DNA from: Termitomyces sp. T153
Lineage: Eukaryota > Basidiomycota > Agaricomycetes > Agaricales > Lyophyllaceae
Direction: 5' to 3'
NCBI GenBank assembly: GCA_018296165.2
Contig: JACKQL020000011.1
Location: 496,001 to 560,000, forward strand
Length of the DNA: 64,000 bases
Made by a program: the position numbers and the translations under genes. Shown one piece after another: positions 45,675 through 57,400 of this stretch (its first letter is position 1; the number at the start of each line of letters is the position of its first letter). The notes below the pieces were generated by a model, which saw only the letters and a list, made by a program, of their open reading frames with translations, made no database searches and had not been told where the DNA came from.

Positions 45675-46787
45675 ATGACATTGAACGATCTTGACCCTTT
45701 GGACCCAGTTTATGTCGCAGAGGTACTCTCTCGGGCGCCATTTGTTACCATAGATGGAGTCATCAATGTCAGAGACCTCGGACTTTACCCCTCAGAGACT
45801 AATCCAGGTCAAATTACGCGGCCACGCTTGTTATACCGCTCTGCGGAATTGTCAGGAATCAGTGAAGAAGGTACCAATCCTCAGGAAAACTCACTAATTG
45901 TAGCTTATCCAATATCTGTCAGGAGAACAACAGTTAAAGGCCCTTAACGTTTGTAAAGTGTTTGATCTGCGCTCTGATACAGAGATTCGTAAATACAACA
46001 CTCCTCAACCTGATATCGATGGTGTGGAAGTACTTCATACTCCTGTATTTCGGAAGGAAGACTACAGCCCAGAGATGATGGCCAAGTACGTGCGTGTTGC
46101 TATTAGTACTTGCATGTCCACCTACTCATGTGATTTAGACGATATCAACTATATGCTAGCGGAAAGACTGAAGTAATATTTAGTTCACGTTCAATTATAA
46201 TGCTATGTCTCACCCACTGTCTAGGCCTTCATGGAGTTATACAGTCAGATCCTGGATAACGGAGGGTCATCATTTGGCACTATATTGCGCCACATAAGAG
46301 ATAAACCTACAGAAGGATGCATATTCCATTGCACAGCGGGGAAAGATAGGACGGGCGTAATCGCAGCAATATTACTCAAGGTATTCTGACGCTCGCTATA
46401 GTACTTGAATATATATTGAAGGCTTCTCATAGCTCGCCGGTGTGAATAACTCCGCAATAGCGGAAGACTATGCCCTAACCCGTGTCGGGCGCGAGCCAGC
46501 CAGAGCAATGATCATGGCCCGTCTCTCCAAGGAGCCTATTTTTGCATCAAACAATGATGCTGCTCTAAATATGTTCACATGCCGGTATGGATCAAAGTAT
46601 GGTGTGCTTGATTGATTTCATCCCTCATTTGACCGACAGGCACGAGACCATGATGTCCTTCCTTTCCCTCTTAGACACTAAATATGGAGGTGTCGAGGAA
46701 TACATTAAAAGATATTGTAGCTTGACTGATGAGGATGTACGCATCATCCAGAATAACATCCTCATACCCAGTAGTTCTAAGTTGTAA
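45675..46787 (+). CDS. Tyrosine-protein phosphatase of the Y_phosphatase3 (LipA/PtpB-like) family
   Basis: Exons 45675-45870, 45923-46085, 46139-46172, 46225-46380, 46433-46584, 46640-46787; 282 residues. The N-terminal signature NVRDLG (GVINVRDLGLYP) and YRSAEL, followed by VFDLRSDTE, is typical of this family. The P-loop HCTAGKDRTG at about 46335 has the nucleophile Cys and the Arg, and the AGKD variant is the one seen in family members that also accept phosphoinositides. A conserved C-terminal GGVEEYIKRYCSL completes the fold. The 34-bp exon 3 is supported by phase and by family-like sequence. Likely cytosolic. Confidence 0.93.
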
Positions 46788-46923
46788 TCCTCACTTTAAA
46801 TTGGACGCTACTATTAACACAATACCAGGACCGATTACTGCTTATGAAAAGTGTAAATTATGGTATAGATAATGTATGATATAAAGTGAAAAACACGACT
46901 ATCCTTCCAGAAAACGCATTCCT

Positions 46924-49900
46924 TTACTGGCGAGATGAGCTTGTGGTCCTTCGCTGCTTCTGTACTGTTGCAGTCCCATTCATTAAGAGCGCTCCTACCC
47001 TCGCTCTGGGATTCAGAGGCGAAAGAGCCCCACCCCTGCCAGCTATTGGTGTCATATTAGGATTAAGCGGAGTTTCACCCGTTACCCGCCTTCGCAGAGG
47101 TGCACGTCCAACAGTGGGAGGACGGTCAACCCTTTCTACGGCTTGACTACCAGACCCTTCTTGTTTCTCATGATCGAGGAAATCAGAATACGACGTGGTA
47201 TCCGTCCCCATTGCTTGTCTCCTTGCCTTTTCGTGCTTGGCTTGAACTGTGCGGAAATGTAGCAAGAGGTCCTGCCATTTGATTTCCTCTCGAGCAAGCT
47301 TGGACCTCGTTGACAAGGGACCGGGTGCTCTGTACGGTGTGGTTAGTTGTATTAAAGGAAAGAGCAAACACGATCGCTCACGGCTTAGGAGCAATGTGTA
47401 GAAAACCAGCTGAATTCACTGCATTCAACCGGTTTCGGAGGGAAATGAAGGCGGAACTCTGAGGGAGCAACATAAGCAATCCATAGAGACACTTGAAGAG
47501 ATGTGGATATCTCTCAGGCTCCAGGAGCTGCAATCGGATATCTATAAGATCTATTAGTCAGTCGAGGAAACTCCAAGAACCTTAGAATGACATCACATGT
47601 AAAGACGGGTGACTCGATCAGTTGCACAAGCTTGTCTACTTGCACAAGCATCTGTACCGTGATTTCTAGGTCCGCACTGTCATTTGGTCAGATTTTGGAA
47701 GAATAATATGCGGATAAGACACACAAAATGTACAAGAGATTTGAAGCATGTTCATAGGCTTGGGCGAGTAAGCAAAGTGAGAAGACGGCGACAGCGTTGT
47801 GGCACCAGGATCGGTATAAAGTGGTGAATAGTGCTTGACCATCTTGCTGGGCAGCGCGCATGCCAGATTAAGCATCTCATACACTATGGAAAATGATGGT
47901 GACTGACTCGTGTCTCCAGACTTTTCAGTCGCTTCCGAAAATCTGCCAATTCCGGTGATGTTATAAGTATGATGTTCAACTTCTGGACCATGACACTGGC
48001 GAATTCAAGATCCTATGCGATATCAGGAGAGAGAAAGAAGCGCCAAGTTGATGACGTACATCTTCCTTCTCCAAGATCTCAGCAAAGGTGCGGTAGATTT
48101 TCTCCGTATTGAGGTTTAGACAAAGCTGACGGATGATCAAGCTTCCTCTCGTCTCTAGGAGCCGCCGATCTGTGCTGAAAAGCTCCAGCAGGTTCATCAT
48201 AAATGCTTTGAAGTAGTTTTCTTCAGAGCTGGATGAAATTTGGGCCAACAGTTGTAAATCATGTTTGATGACCTGGACGACGTAAGAGTCAAGAGTTATA
48301 AGTTATAGTAGTTCATGTCCCTACCTCCTCTGAACTGTCAGAAAGCGTCTTTAATAGTGCTGGGAATGTTCCGTCGTCCATAGCGAGAATCTGAGTGATA
48401 GATCAGTCCCAAGGTCGAAGAGAAAAGATTGTCCGGTCAATTACCTTCTTCGGAGCCTTCTGATGAAGCATTATGAGCCATTTTAAGGCAGCCACCCGCG
48501 TCTCCTCAAATTCACTCAAGAACTGAATGGTAAGCTCATTAACCGTCGCTTGATAGTCGAACAAATCCGCCTCTTCCGGACTTGTTAGAGTGTTAGAAGC
48601 AGCCATGTTATTGCTGGCATTCTGGCTTGTGAAGGACACTGGCGAGTGCGGACGGCTAGGACCAGATGCCTGCGGTAATATCGATGGTATCATATCAGAG
48701 GCGCGAGGCGTCAGTGACATATCTACGCTCGTTCGTTGCCTCTGAAGAGAAGATGTAGGAACTGTGGGAGAGTCTGCTGGCGACACAGCTTCCTGCGAGG
48801 AGACTGTGGATTGTTTGGCTGCAGAAGGAGTTGGCGATCTCATCATTCGGGGTATAGGCTTTTCAGTGGTAGGTGGACGTGATACTTCAACAGGGGAAGG
48901 CAAGTTCTGGATCACACCATAGAGAAGCTTATTTGTGCGAATAGCGGCGTGTTGAATCATGGTGACATGGTGTGCAAGATTGGGTAGGATGGCAGGAACG
49001 AAGCGGGGAGTAAATGGTACCATGACATCAGGAGTAAAGATCAAAAATTCCGCAAGCCACTTGAGTGCCGTAGATTGTTGAATCTCATCATCTGGGAAAG
49101 TGTAAGAAGAAGTTTTCGGATCGCGACTGAAGGTCAAACTGACGTTCACCGATCAATTGCTGGATCAAAATTTCAACAATGGCAGCATAGTCTACCTTGA
49201 CACCTTGTCCAGGTATCCAAGCTGGAACTAAGGTTAAGCACCTGTCGATATAAGCAAACGTGGAACGCGCACCACCGATATTTCGGTCATCAGTAGCTGC
49301 TGAAGCATTGTCATCCTTAGACAAAGACTCGCCATCGAAGCTAGCTTGTTCATTATCGTTGATGAAGGCAACTTTCTCTGATGTTTCCAGTGTGAGCTCG
49401 GGCAGTTTCTCCTTCTCGCCAACATCGATATGCCGTAATGATTCAGCGGGTGTTTGTCCCTTGGCTTGTTCATCAAGTTGACGTCGTACGATGCTAACGT
49501 CACGAATCTCGCGTAAAAAGTCGGCCAGGATAGTCTCTGTCGCCACACGGACATCTTCCGTTGGATCAGAGAGGTATTTCCTGTGTATTGAGTAGGGTCA
49601 AATCAGTGATACAGGCGTAGAAATGAAAACGCACAAAAGGCCATCAAAGAATTCGGGGAGGTACGAGATAAGCTCTAATTCGGGTACGGAGTCAAGGACG
49701 TTGATCCAGGAAACAAGATAACTGCGTGTAAATGGACTAACAACGTAGATACGTTCTCGGAGAAGTGGTATGAAGTGGGCTAGTGAAAAGGCTTTCTTTC
49801 CGCCCAGATGATCTTGGTCTACGATTCCGTCGGGGTACGATACTAGAACGCCACGAGGGTCTTTGCGTTCGTCGCGGACCTTCTCCGTCTCTGGATATAA

Positions 49901-50665
49901 AGGAATATACACAGAGGCCGACTCGGCAACGATGTCCTTGAGAAGTCGATCCAGAAGTTCTGCACCATTCTTGACTGACAGCTCTGAGTCGGCAGCGAGC
50001 TAAGAGTTTGGTAAGTTTGTGGCAAAGGACGTCATTGGCGGGGGGTGCTCACTTTACTCAATGCGTCAAATATTTGATTGAAGTAAACCAAAACCTCCCC
50101 TTTAGAGACCTTCGCGATGTTGTACAGACACTCCGCAGAGAAGTACCGTATCCTGTTCTCCGGATCAACAAAGCAGTCCAGAAGAGGATCTATGAACTTC
50201 TCCATGTAAGGAGCGATATCGACACCGAGTGCTATTGCCGTTCCAGCAAGCCCGATTAAACCACCATTGCGAATGTGAAGCGGGTTCACATTATTGCTAA
50301 ACATTTCGACCAGCTGGTCTATGATTTGACTGATGCGCCGTTGGTCGCCAGCCTGGTGGCAATCCCGTATCTGTCTGTGCTCTGGATAAGTGTCGTGTCT
50401 GATAATTGAAGCGAAAGATTGACTTCTCGAGGTCAAGGGCTGCCGCCTTGCGTTTCTCGTAAATCTTGTCGATTAGCTGTTTTGCAATGCCAGACTCTGG
50501 AAAAGCATTGAGAAATCAAGTTTAACACACATCTGAAGTATGACATACCCATTCTGTGCTGGTATTATGGAGGACTGAAGCATGCAGAGGACGCGTCACG
50601 AAGGGTTGTTCAATAAGAGGCCTCAGACCCACTACTTCAGTGGCTGTGCAAGAACCGCCAGCCAT
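46924..50665 (-). CDS. VAC14: VAC14, scaffold of the PIKfyve/Fab1 phosphatidylinositol 3,5-bisphosphate complex
   Basis: Exons from the second onward: 50496-50424, 50374-50053, 49999-49635, 49580-49150, 49091-48445, 48390-48325, 48272-48060, 48012-47908, 47846-47725, 47676-47597, 47541-47382, 47329-46924; about 1000 residues. VAC14 is a HEAT-repeat scaffold that holds Fab1 kinase and Fig4 phosphatase on the vacuole. Landmarks are [19 protein letters not shown], the [21 protein letters not shown] block, [16 protein letters not shown], and the C-terminal Fig4-binding region with [30 protein letters not shown] Ser/Pro-rich insert lies in exon 49091-48445. The first exon is uncertain: ATG at 50665 with a donor near 50592 fits phase but gives a 96-bp intron. 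Confidence 0.92.
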
Positions 50666-50723
50666 CTCATTTTGCCACCGGGTATATGACTTATATATAA
50701 CGGTAACTCACTTTTATTAGCTC

Positions 50724-52564
50724 ATGAATCTGATGTTGTCTGTTGTTACTCCTTTCAACGCGTCTCTTTTCACGCCGAATTCCTGCCTGTCCACAGCTTT
50801 CTACGGAAATTATCAGGAAGGAGGGACCATACTCAGTATTTTGCGTCCTGACCGTGTATGTTTCGACACATGGACTTCACACACGCTCGCATCCTCAGCA
50901 CATATCATTGAGACAACAAGGGATATCAAACAGCTTGTATGGGTGGAGGAGGAAGCTGTCGATGCGGCTCTGAAGGCACAAACGCGTCCGTTTGGAGATG
51001 AATTCGACGCTTTCCTGGACACCTTATCTACGTACGAACCAACGTTCATTCAAAGTGATACCTCGCTCCAGGAAGTCATGGACAACGCTCATCACCAGGG
51101 TGGATTCGAAGTCCTCTACCGTTCTTCGAAGGCTGCCCTCCTGTCCGTAGATCATGCGACAGCTATGTCAATCGACACCCTTCTTCCCTGCTTCTGGAAG
51201 TCCACTCTCTTACCTACAAACCCAGTCCCCTATGTACCAGTACCATCTTCGCGCTTGAAACACGCTGAACAAGTTCTAGCGAACCTCCGGTTTGACCCTG
51301 TTATCGCCTCCATTGTAGGCAACATCTCTATCCCGCAGATCAACAACGACGTTCGCTTTTTGACAGGAGAGGACAAGAATTCCGGCATCGTCTCGAGGCA
51401 CTCGTTCTCTTCTGGGGCCCGAACTGCTGCAGCCTGGTTGAAGGAGCGTTTCGAGGAAACAGGCGCCACTTGTGAGTTAAAACCTTTCCTCGCTGGTTTT
51501 GTTCCCAATGTCGTGTGGTACGTGCGCCCATTAATTAGTTATCTCATTTAACGGGTCACTTCAGCCGATATCCTTCCATACGTGATACTACTGCTACTTT
51601 TATATTGGGCGCGCACTACGACAGTCGTGGGTCTTTTGGGAGTCTTCGCGCGCCTGGTGGTGATGACGATGGCTCGGGAACCGCGGCTCTCTTGTCCATC
51701 GCTCGGACTATCAAGCGCAAAGGCATCAAATTCTTGAGTAATGTCGAACTCGTCGCGTTTGCTGGCGAAGAACAAGGTCTCCTTGGTTCTAGAGCATATT
51801 CTCGTAAGACAATCCCACCATCTTGTGTAACGCAGCATTGAGCATATTTCAGGCGAACTCAGAGAAGCGAACGCCAATGTCACTGTCATGATTCAAGCCG
51901 ATATGCTTGCTTATCGTGAACCCGGTGAACCTCCTCAACTTGGTCTTCCGGACGTGTATGTCGCCAGCTATTCGTCCAGCTGACCCGTCTGACTTGGTCT
52001 CAGTATTGGCTCTCCGATCGTCACTCAACTGGTTGCAAACGTGTCTGCAATCTACAGCCCCGAATTGCACGTTGGCTTTACACCTGTGAGTTGTTTATGT
52101 ATTCAACGTTTTCATTGTAATTCAACTTTGCATTCAGGCTTGTTGTAGCGACCATCAGGTATGACTTTCAATTTCTTATTTGAGATTATCTATAGCGGTC
52201 CGCAGTCTTTCCATGAACAAGGTTTCCCTGCAACTCAAGTTTTTGAACGAGCAGGCCCGAGTACGTGTCCCTATCATACTAGAAAGTTTAGTCTCAACAA
52301 ATTTACAGTTGCTGATCCCATGTATCATAACTCTGGTTGGTTTCATCGATACTGAGTATATCTTCAGACTAAAATGAAACTTGATTCCAGATGATTTGAG
52401 CGAACGAATAGGTTACGACCTTGCGCAGCTCAAGTCTATTGCTAAAGTGCAGGTTCGTGCATCTCACCGGAAATTGGAGTGTGATCATTATCTTTAACGT
52501 TAACCTCTTCCAGTTTGCAACTTTGCTTCACACGGCTGGTTACAAACTGGCTAGTGCAGACTAG
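50724..52564 (+). CDS. M28-family zinc metallopeptidase (aminopeptidase-like)
   Basis: Exons 50724-51517, 51565-51803, 51853-51955, 52004-52085, 52138-52158, 52206-52260, 52309-52335, 52391-52452, 52514-52564; 477 residues. All five zinc-ligand sites are visible in order: His in GAHYDSRG, Asp in GGDDDGSG, the catalytic Glu pair in AGEEQGL, Asp in QADMLAY, and His in MYHNSGD (assembled across intron 7). The 21-bp exon 5 encodes ACCSDHQ. The ~265-residue N-terminal extension would be a propeptide or fold region. The N-terminus is only weakly hydrophobic, so secretion is uncertain. The ATG is 58 bp from the divergent VAC14 start. Confidence 0.93.
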
Positions 52565-52674
52565 ACATACTCTCATGCCTCAGCTGCGCAGAGATTGTAA
52601 GCCTACTGACACTGTCTTGTGCAATATATGTACATGGGCCTGCCCAGCTCGATATACCCCAGGACATGTGCCTG

Positions 52675-54201
52675 CTAGTGAAACCCAACTGCATGGCGAA
52701 TTGAATCGACGAGGAGATTGTTGTAGTCTCCGCCAGCCTCCCACATAGCAAATCCTGCCAGTTTGTTTTGAATGATGAAATTTCCTTTTGCCGCAAATGA
52801 CTGGGTAAGACGACGCCATAATTAATTCAATTCACAGAATGAATTAGGTCATAATCTGCATACCTGTTTATTATCATAAGACACCATGACTTCCGTCTTA
52901 GGGTTGTAAACATAAGGCTAGAATACCAATTGATAAGGACAGACAAGTCATAAAGGACACTACGTATTATAACTCACAGTTTCACTGCATTTATCATATG
53001 CAGACGAAATCCCAGCTTTCACACTTCCGTTGTCATCGAGGAACCCGTTCACAATCAAGCCCCAGAAGTTGAAAAGTCCTCCTTGAGTTTGTGGGTTGCC
53101 ACAAACATCCGTACCAGCTCCATCATCCCAAGAATCGCCTGTAGGAGGTGAAGACGCATCAAAGGACGGATAGCTGGCGAGGGTAGTGGTCCCGGCCTTG
53201 TACGCTTCAGCCTTGCGAACTCTGAAGGAATGTCCATAAGACGGGACACCAAGCAAGATCTGATTTGCAGGGATGCCTGCCTTCGTCCATCGGGCAACAG
53301 CAGAAGTTGCAGACCCTACTTGATGGGCAGGAGCGGCGCAAGAATCTTTGAGAGGCGCATTTGGGCCAACGGTTGGACTCCATGGACCCCAGATGTCGTA
53401 ATTCATGATGGCAACGAAATTTAAGACCTTAGCGAAGGGAGCAACATTAGAAGACGGACTTCCACTTGCGTCCATGAAGGGGGCGATCCCTGTCGCGGCT
53501 GTGAGGATGAGCTCTTTCCCGACAGGATCTGCGCGAAGTTCCTGCAGGAAGCTAAGGAAGTTGGCCGTGTCATCAGGGCTGATGGAATTACAACCGATTC
53601 CTTGGTTATTAGGATACTCCCAACTGTCGAACAATCAATATCAGAGAAGAGCTCGGGTCGAGAAACGAAAGAAGAACGTACTCAAAGTCGATTCCATCTA
53701 GCTGGTATTTTTTCGAAAATTCAACGATAGTCTTTACAAATGCAGTCCGCTGCGAGGAATTCGCCACATTTGATGAATAGTAGCGCGAACCCGTCCAGCC
53801 GCCGACTGATACGAGTGCTTTAACTCCCTAGACCAAAGTCAAGATAGGAAACAGCGGAAAACAAATTTACTCACATGCTTTTGGGCTTCAGAGACGAACT
53901 TCGGAATCAGATCTGGGTTGGAACCGCTCGTATCAAGTGAATGAACATCTGCAGTTGTTTCACTGGGAAAGCAGTATTTATAGTCGGCGGGAAAAATATA
54001 TAGCGTCGATTCTTATGATACTCACGCAAACGCATAAGTGAGATGCGTGTACTTGGACCAGGTGACATTTGAAAGAGCAAAGCCTGTGGTAGAGTGCCAG
54101 CCTGCATACCACGCAGTTGCTACCTTGTTCGGAGTAGCGGGAGAGCAAAGCGCGGGCAAAACAAAAGCAGAAAAGCCAGCCAACCTTAGAAGAGAACACA
54201 T
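52675..54201 (-). CDS. GH18 family chitinase, secreted
   Basis: Exons 54201-54026, 53962-53875, 53827-53682, 53623-52978, 52917-52864, 52800-52675; 411 residues. A signal peptide (MCSLLRLAGFSAFVLPALC) precedes the TIM barrel. The SVGGW motif and the catalytic DxxDxDxE, read as DGIDFDWE, are present; intron 3 splits the latter and correct splicing restores it. Further barrel residues are IMNYDIWG and GFAMWEAGGD. The enzyme hydrolyses beta-1,4 chitin, for wall remodelling or nutrition. It has no carbohydrate-binding module and the usual size. Its stop lies about 110 bp from the convergent M28 gene. Confidence 0.95.
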
Positions 54202-54244
54202 GGTATATGCGAAGATGCGAGCACATCCCTGACGATTGGGGGGC

Positions 54245-54251
54245 TTTTATA
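54245..54251 (-). promoter_or_regulatory. TATA box of the chitinase gene
   Basis: TATAAAA on the - strand lies 44-50 bp upstream of the chitinase ATG. Confidence 0.6.
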
Positions 54252-55057
54252 GAATCGGCTGACAATATCAAACTTGACGTTGATTGTGGAGGCTGACCGA
54301 AGACAAGAACAGTCATGTGAAACGAATCAAGAAGCACATTCCCGTCTTGGGAATGAGTAGTTTTTCCGGACGTCCAACTTAAGAACTCGCTCCGGAGCTC
54401 ACATCAAGCTTTTCTCTCGGACGGACAAAATCATATTAGGTTAGAACTTCAGGCTGATCGATATCAATCGATGCCAGAACAGAATATATTCCACTCCTTC
54501 GCGGCATGTGAATGGTGAGCAAAGGGTCAATGCGATGTTCCTAGAATTACAGTTACTTTGTTTGATGACTTATGCTTAGCTGCACAAATGGCTAGTCGAT
54601 TGAGCTCGACCAGAGTCACACACTCAGTGACAACAGAGGATTGAATTATCATGTGATGAGTGACCCGACGCGTCCATTCCTAATTTTTGTACGCAAGAAT
54701 GAACTAAAAAGTTCCAGCGAAGTATGAGCAAGGTTACTTGAAGTCCAATTCTCTTTGCCCACTCATCATAAGGTTCCAGAAGGACTGATAACAACGCATC
54801 TACGAAGAATAGCATAGAACACGGAGATGGATTTCTTTTTTGAAGACAGATAACGCTAAATACTCGAGACGAGATAAATCAGGTCAGGTTGATAGCGGAT
54901 AATGGGATTAGTTAGCAGTATAAACAAGAAAGAAGAATCTCCAGTGTTTGAGGCAAATTTCCATCGGATAATAAGGCACGAGAGAGTCGCAATTAGTTTA
55001 CTCCATTTTGAAATCATAATTGATACTTGAAGGAACGTCATGCGAACTTCAATTTTC
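54252..55057. other. Intergenic region between chitinase and sugar transporter, no gene recognised
   Basis: Only short unsupported frames. It should contain the chitinase upstream regulatory region (right of 54201) and the transporter 3' UTR. Confidence 0.6.
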
Positions 55058-57325
55058 TTAAGCATCATCGACAATTATAGTCTTTCCTGCCTTCTCAACC
55101 ACAGAAATCCTGTGTTTCTGAATAGAAGCTTTCACAGGATTAGGGCTGGCGAAAATCTCGTCAAGCTCCTCGCTATCATTCACCAAATGAGTCTCAATCG
55201 GCATAGGTCGAGGTACAAGCAGTGGACTTACAGTGTGCGTCCCTTCGTCTCAACAGCACAGAAAAAGATGACTGCAGACTCGAAGAGATCCCAGGCAATG
55301 TACACGATGTAGTACTTCCATGTGATCCTTCCCAGAGCGATGGGGCCAGCATAGGTGTTGACGAAAGAAGCGCAGCTGACAGCAAAAGCGTATAGAGCCA
55401 TTCCCTTGGCACTGGAGAGAGTAGTAGACAATCTGAGAGCGATTCGAAAAATATAGTAGTCGATCCATACCGCGTATTGTACTCCAGACACTCAGCAGGG
55501 TAAAGAGCTTGGAGAGGGGTATATGTTAGGCTGTAGACGAAACCGAAAAGGACTATGGATTTATTCAAAGATGTTACATGATCATGAGTAAGACATTAAC
55601 TTGCAGTCAAAGGAAGAACTCACAGATGAAAGCGATGGCGGTATTGGCACCAGTGATGTTGGCATCAGTCCTGCCGAATTTAGCAGTACATCCAGTCACA
55701 ATAGCCAGCATAGCAGAACAAGCGAGTGTTCCCCAGAACCACATAGTACGCCTACCAACTTTATCGGTGAGCGAGGTACCGATCAGAGCACCACCAGCTG
55801 AGATGAGGGTATTTGCAAAATTAAGCACGAGACGCCGATCTTGAGAGTTGACACCTGCATTCTGAAACAGGATTGTCAAAAAATATCCGAGGCCGTTTCC
55901 AGACCATTGCTGCACGAGTCAGAGATCAATAAACGAGAAATTATCTCCAAATAAAAAGGCTTACACCGAAGAATCCCATGAGCAACATCATGAAAGTCCT
56001 GTAACGGGCGTTGGAAGAGTTGAACAACTCCGAGTAATCCCACCAACGCTTGTCGGAAGCATCAAGCTTGATGGCCTCCTCGAACTCTTTCCACTCGAGC
56101 TGAACAAGAGGTGCATCCTCGTCACCATCACCATGGTATTTGGCAAGGATTCGGCGGGCTTCATCATTTCGACCAACAGATATGAGCCAGCGGGGAGACT
56201 AGGGAGAAAAAAATGAGTGGCCGTTCGAGACGTGCAAGCTCGGATCAGACCTCAGGGAGCAAGAAGGCAAAAATCAACAGGATTCCAGCAGGCGCAATCT
56301 GGATAGCAAGAGGGGCCCTGAAAGAGATGGTTCCATCTCTGCGACCGGTAGCAATGGTAATACCAGCTATCCAGGTTGTGAGAACGAGTCGGTTGGTCGG
56401 CTTGTTACAAAAAATAGACGCACTGCACAGGATCGAACCGGAATAGTAGAAGGTGTTGTACAAACCAGTCAAACGTCCACGCCACTTGGGTAATAATAAG
56501 TTCTTCGGTCAAATCCACCCGGTAAGTGACTCACCTGAGGTGGAGACATTTCAACAACGTAAGCGGGTGCGGCAGTGGTGGTAATTGCGACACCAAAACC
56601 GAGAACAAAACGTCCACCGAGCAGGTAATCTGTATTCTTCGCCACAGTGACAACTATGGCACCGACGATAACGATTAGACTCCCCAGAGCCTACGACAGT
56701 GAACATGAGTTTTACCAAGTCCTTTCCAAGTACTCCGGATCGCTCACCATTCCACCACGACGTCCAAAGCGATCAGCCACAGGACCAGCGATCAGAACAC
56801 CAACAATAGAACCAATTGAATACTGGAAGCGAAAAAAATGAATGTCTGTACACTCTAAGAACACAAAACTGTGCTTACAATGCCGAAGATAATAGCAGTC
56901 TTGGTTCCAATTCCTCCTCCAGCATCTAGACCAGATATACCAAAGTAATTGAGGTATTGTCTAACCAAAGTAAGCACGTCAGAAATAGCCGGAGAGTAGA
57001 CAAAATCCCTCACTCCATGCCATTGACCGCACTCATGACTAAAGACAACACGACAGCTCGGAATTTGGCAGAGGTCGTGAGATTTAAGAAACATACCTGA
57101 ACCGTCGAAGCCGTTCGACAGACTACCCATAAAAGAGACCAGGAGAATAGCGAAGAGCTGAAGGGATCTCCAGCTGTAAGGGCTGAGCTGAGGACCAGTA
57201 GAAAGGGCAAGGGCAAAATCGGCGTTGAGGACCTCAAGGACTTGAGCATCCTTGGAGGTGGCATGTGGAACGTTAACGTCAGAAAATTTCTCACTGATAG
57301 CTTGCTGAGTCTCAGGAGCAGACAT
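55058..57325 (-). CDS. Major facilitator sugar-porter family transporter (hexose/lactose-permease-like)
   Basis: Exons 57325-57097, 57038-57014, 56960-56879, 56822-56748, 56690-56535, 56484-56424, 56366-56251, 56198-55965, 55909-55624, 55552-55471, 55411-55232, 55172-55058; 546 residues. Sugar-porter signatures are DRFGRRGGM in the loop after helix 2, EMSPPQWRGRLTGLYN, PESPRWL before the central loop, DKVGRRTMW in the second half, and the terminal ETKGRTLEELDEIF. Twelve hydrophobic helices are expected and visible. The central loop and Gly/Gln helices resemble lactose-permease and related fungal porters, but substrate is not readable. Exon 2 is 25 bp. Intron 6 (56423-56367) is 57 bp and stop-free. 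Confidence 0.95.
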
Positions 57326-57390
57326 GTCGAGAGATTATCGGGATGTCGACCAGACAGAAAAGCACGCGTCCCTGAATGGAGGTTTTAAAG

Positions 57391-57400
57391 CATATAAATA
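57391..57400 (-). promoter_or_regulatory. TATA-like element of the sugar transporter gene
   Basis: TATTTATATG on the - strand lies 66-75 bp upstream of the ATG. Confidence 0.4.
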
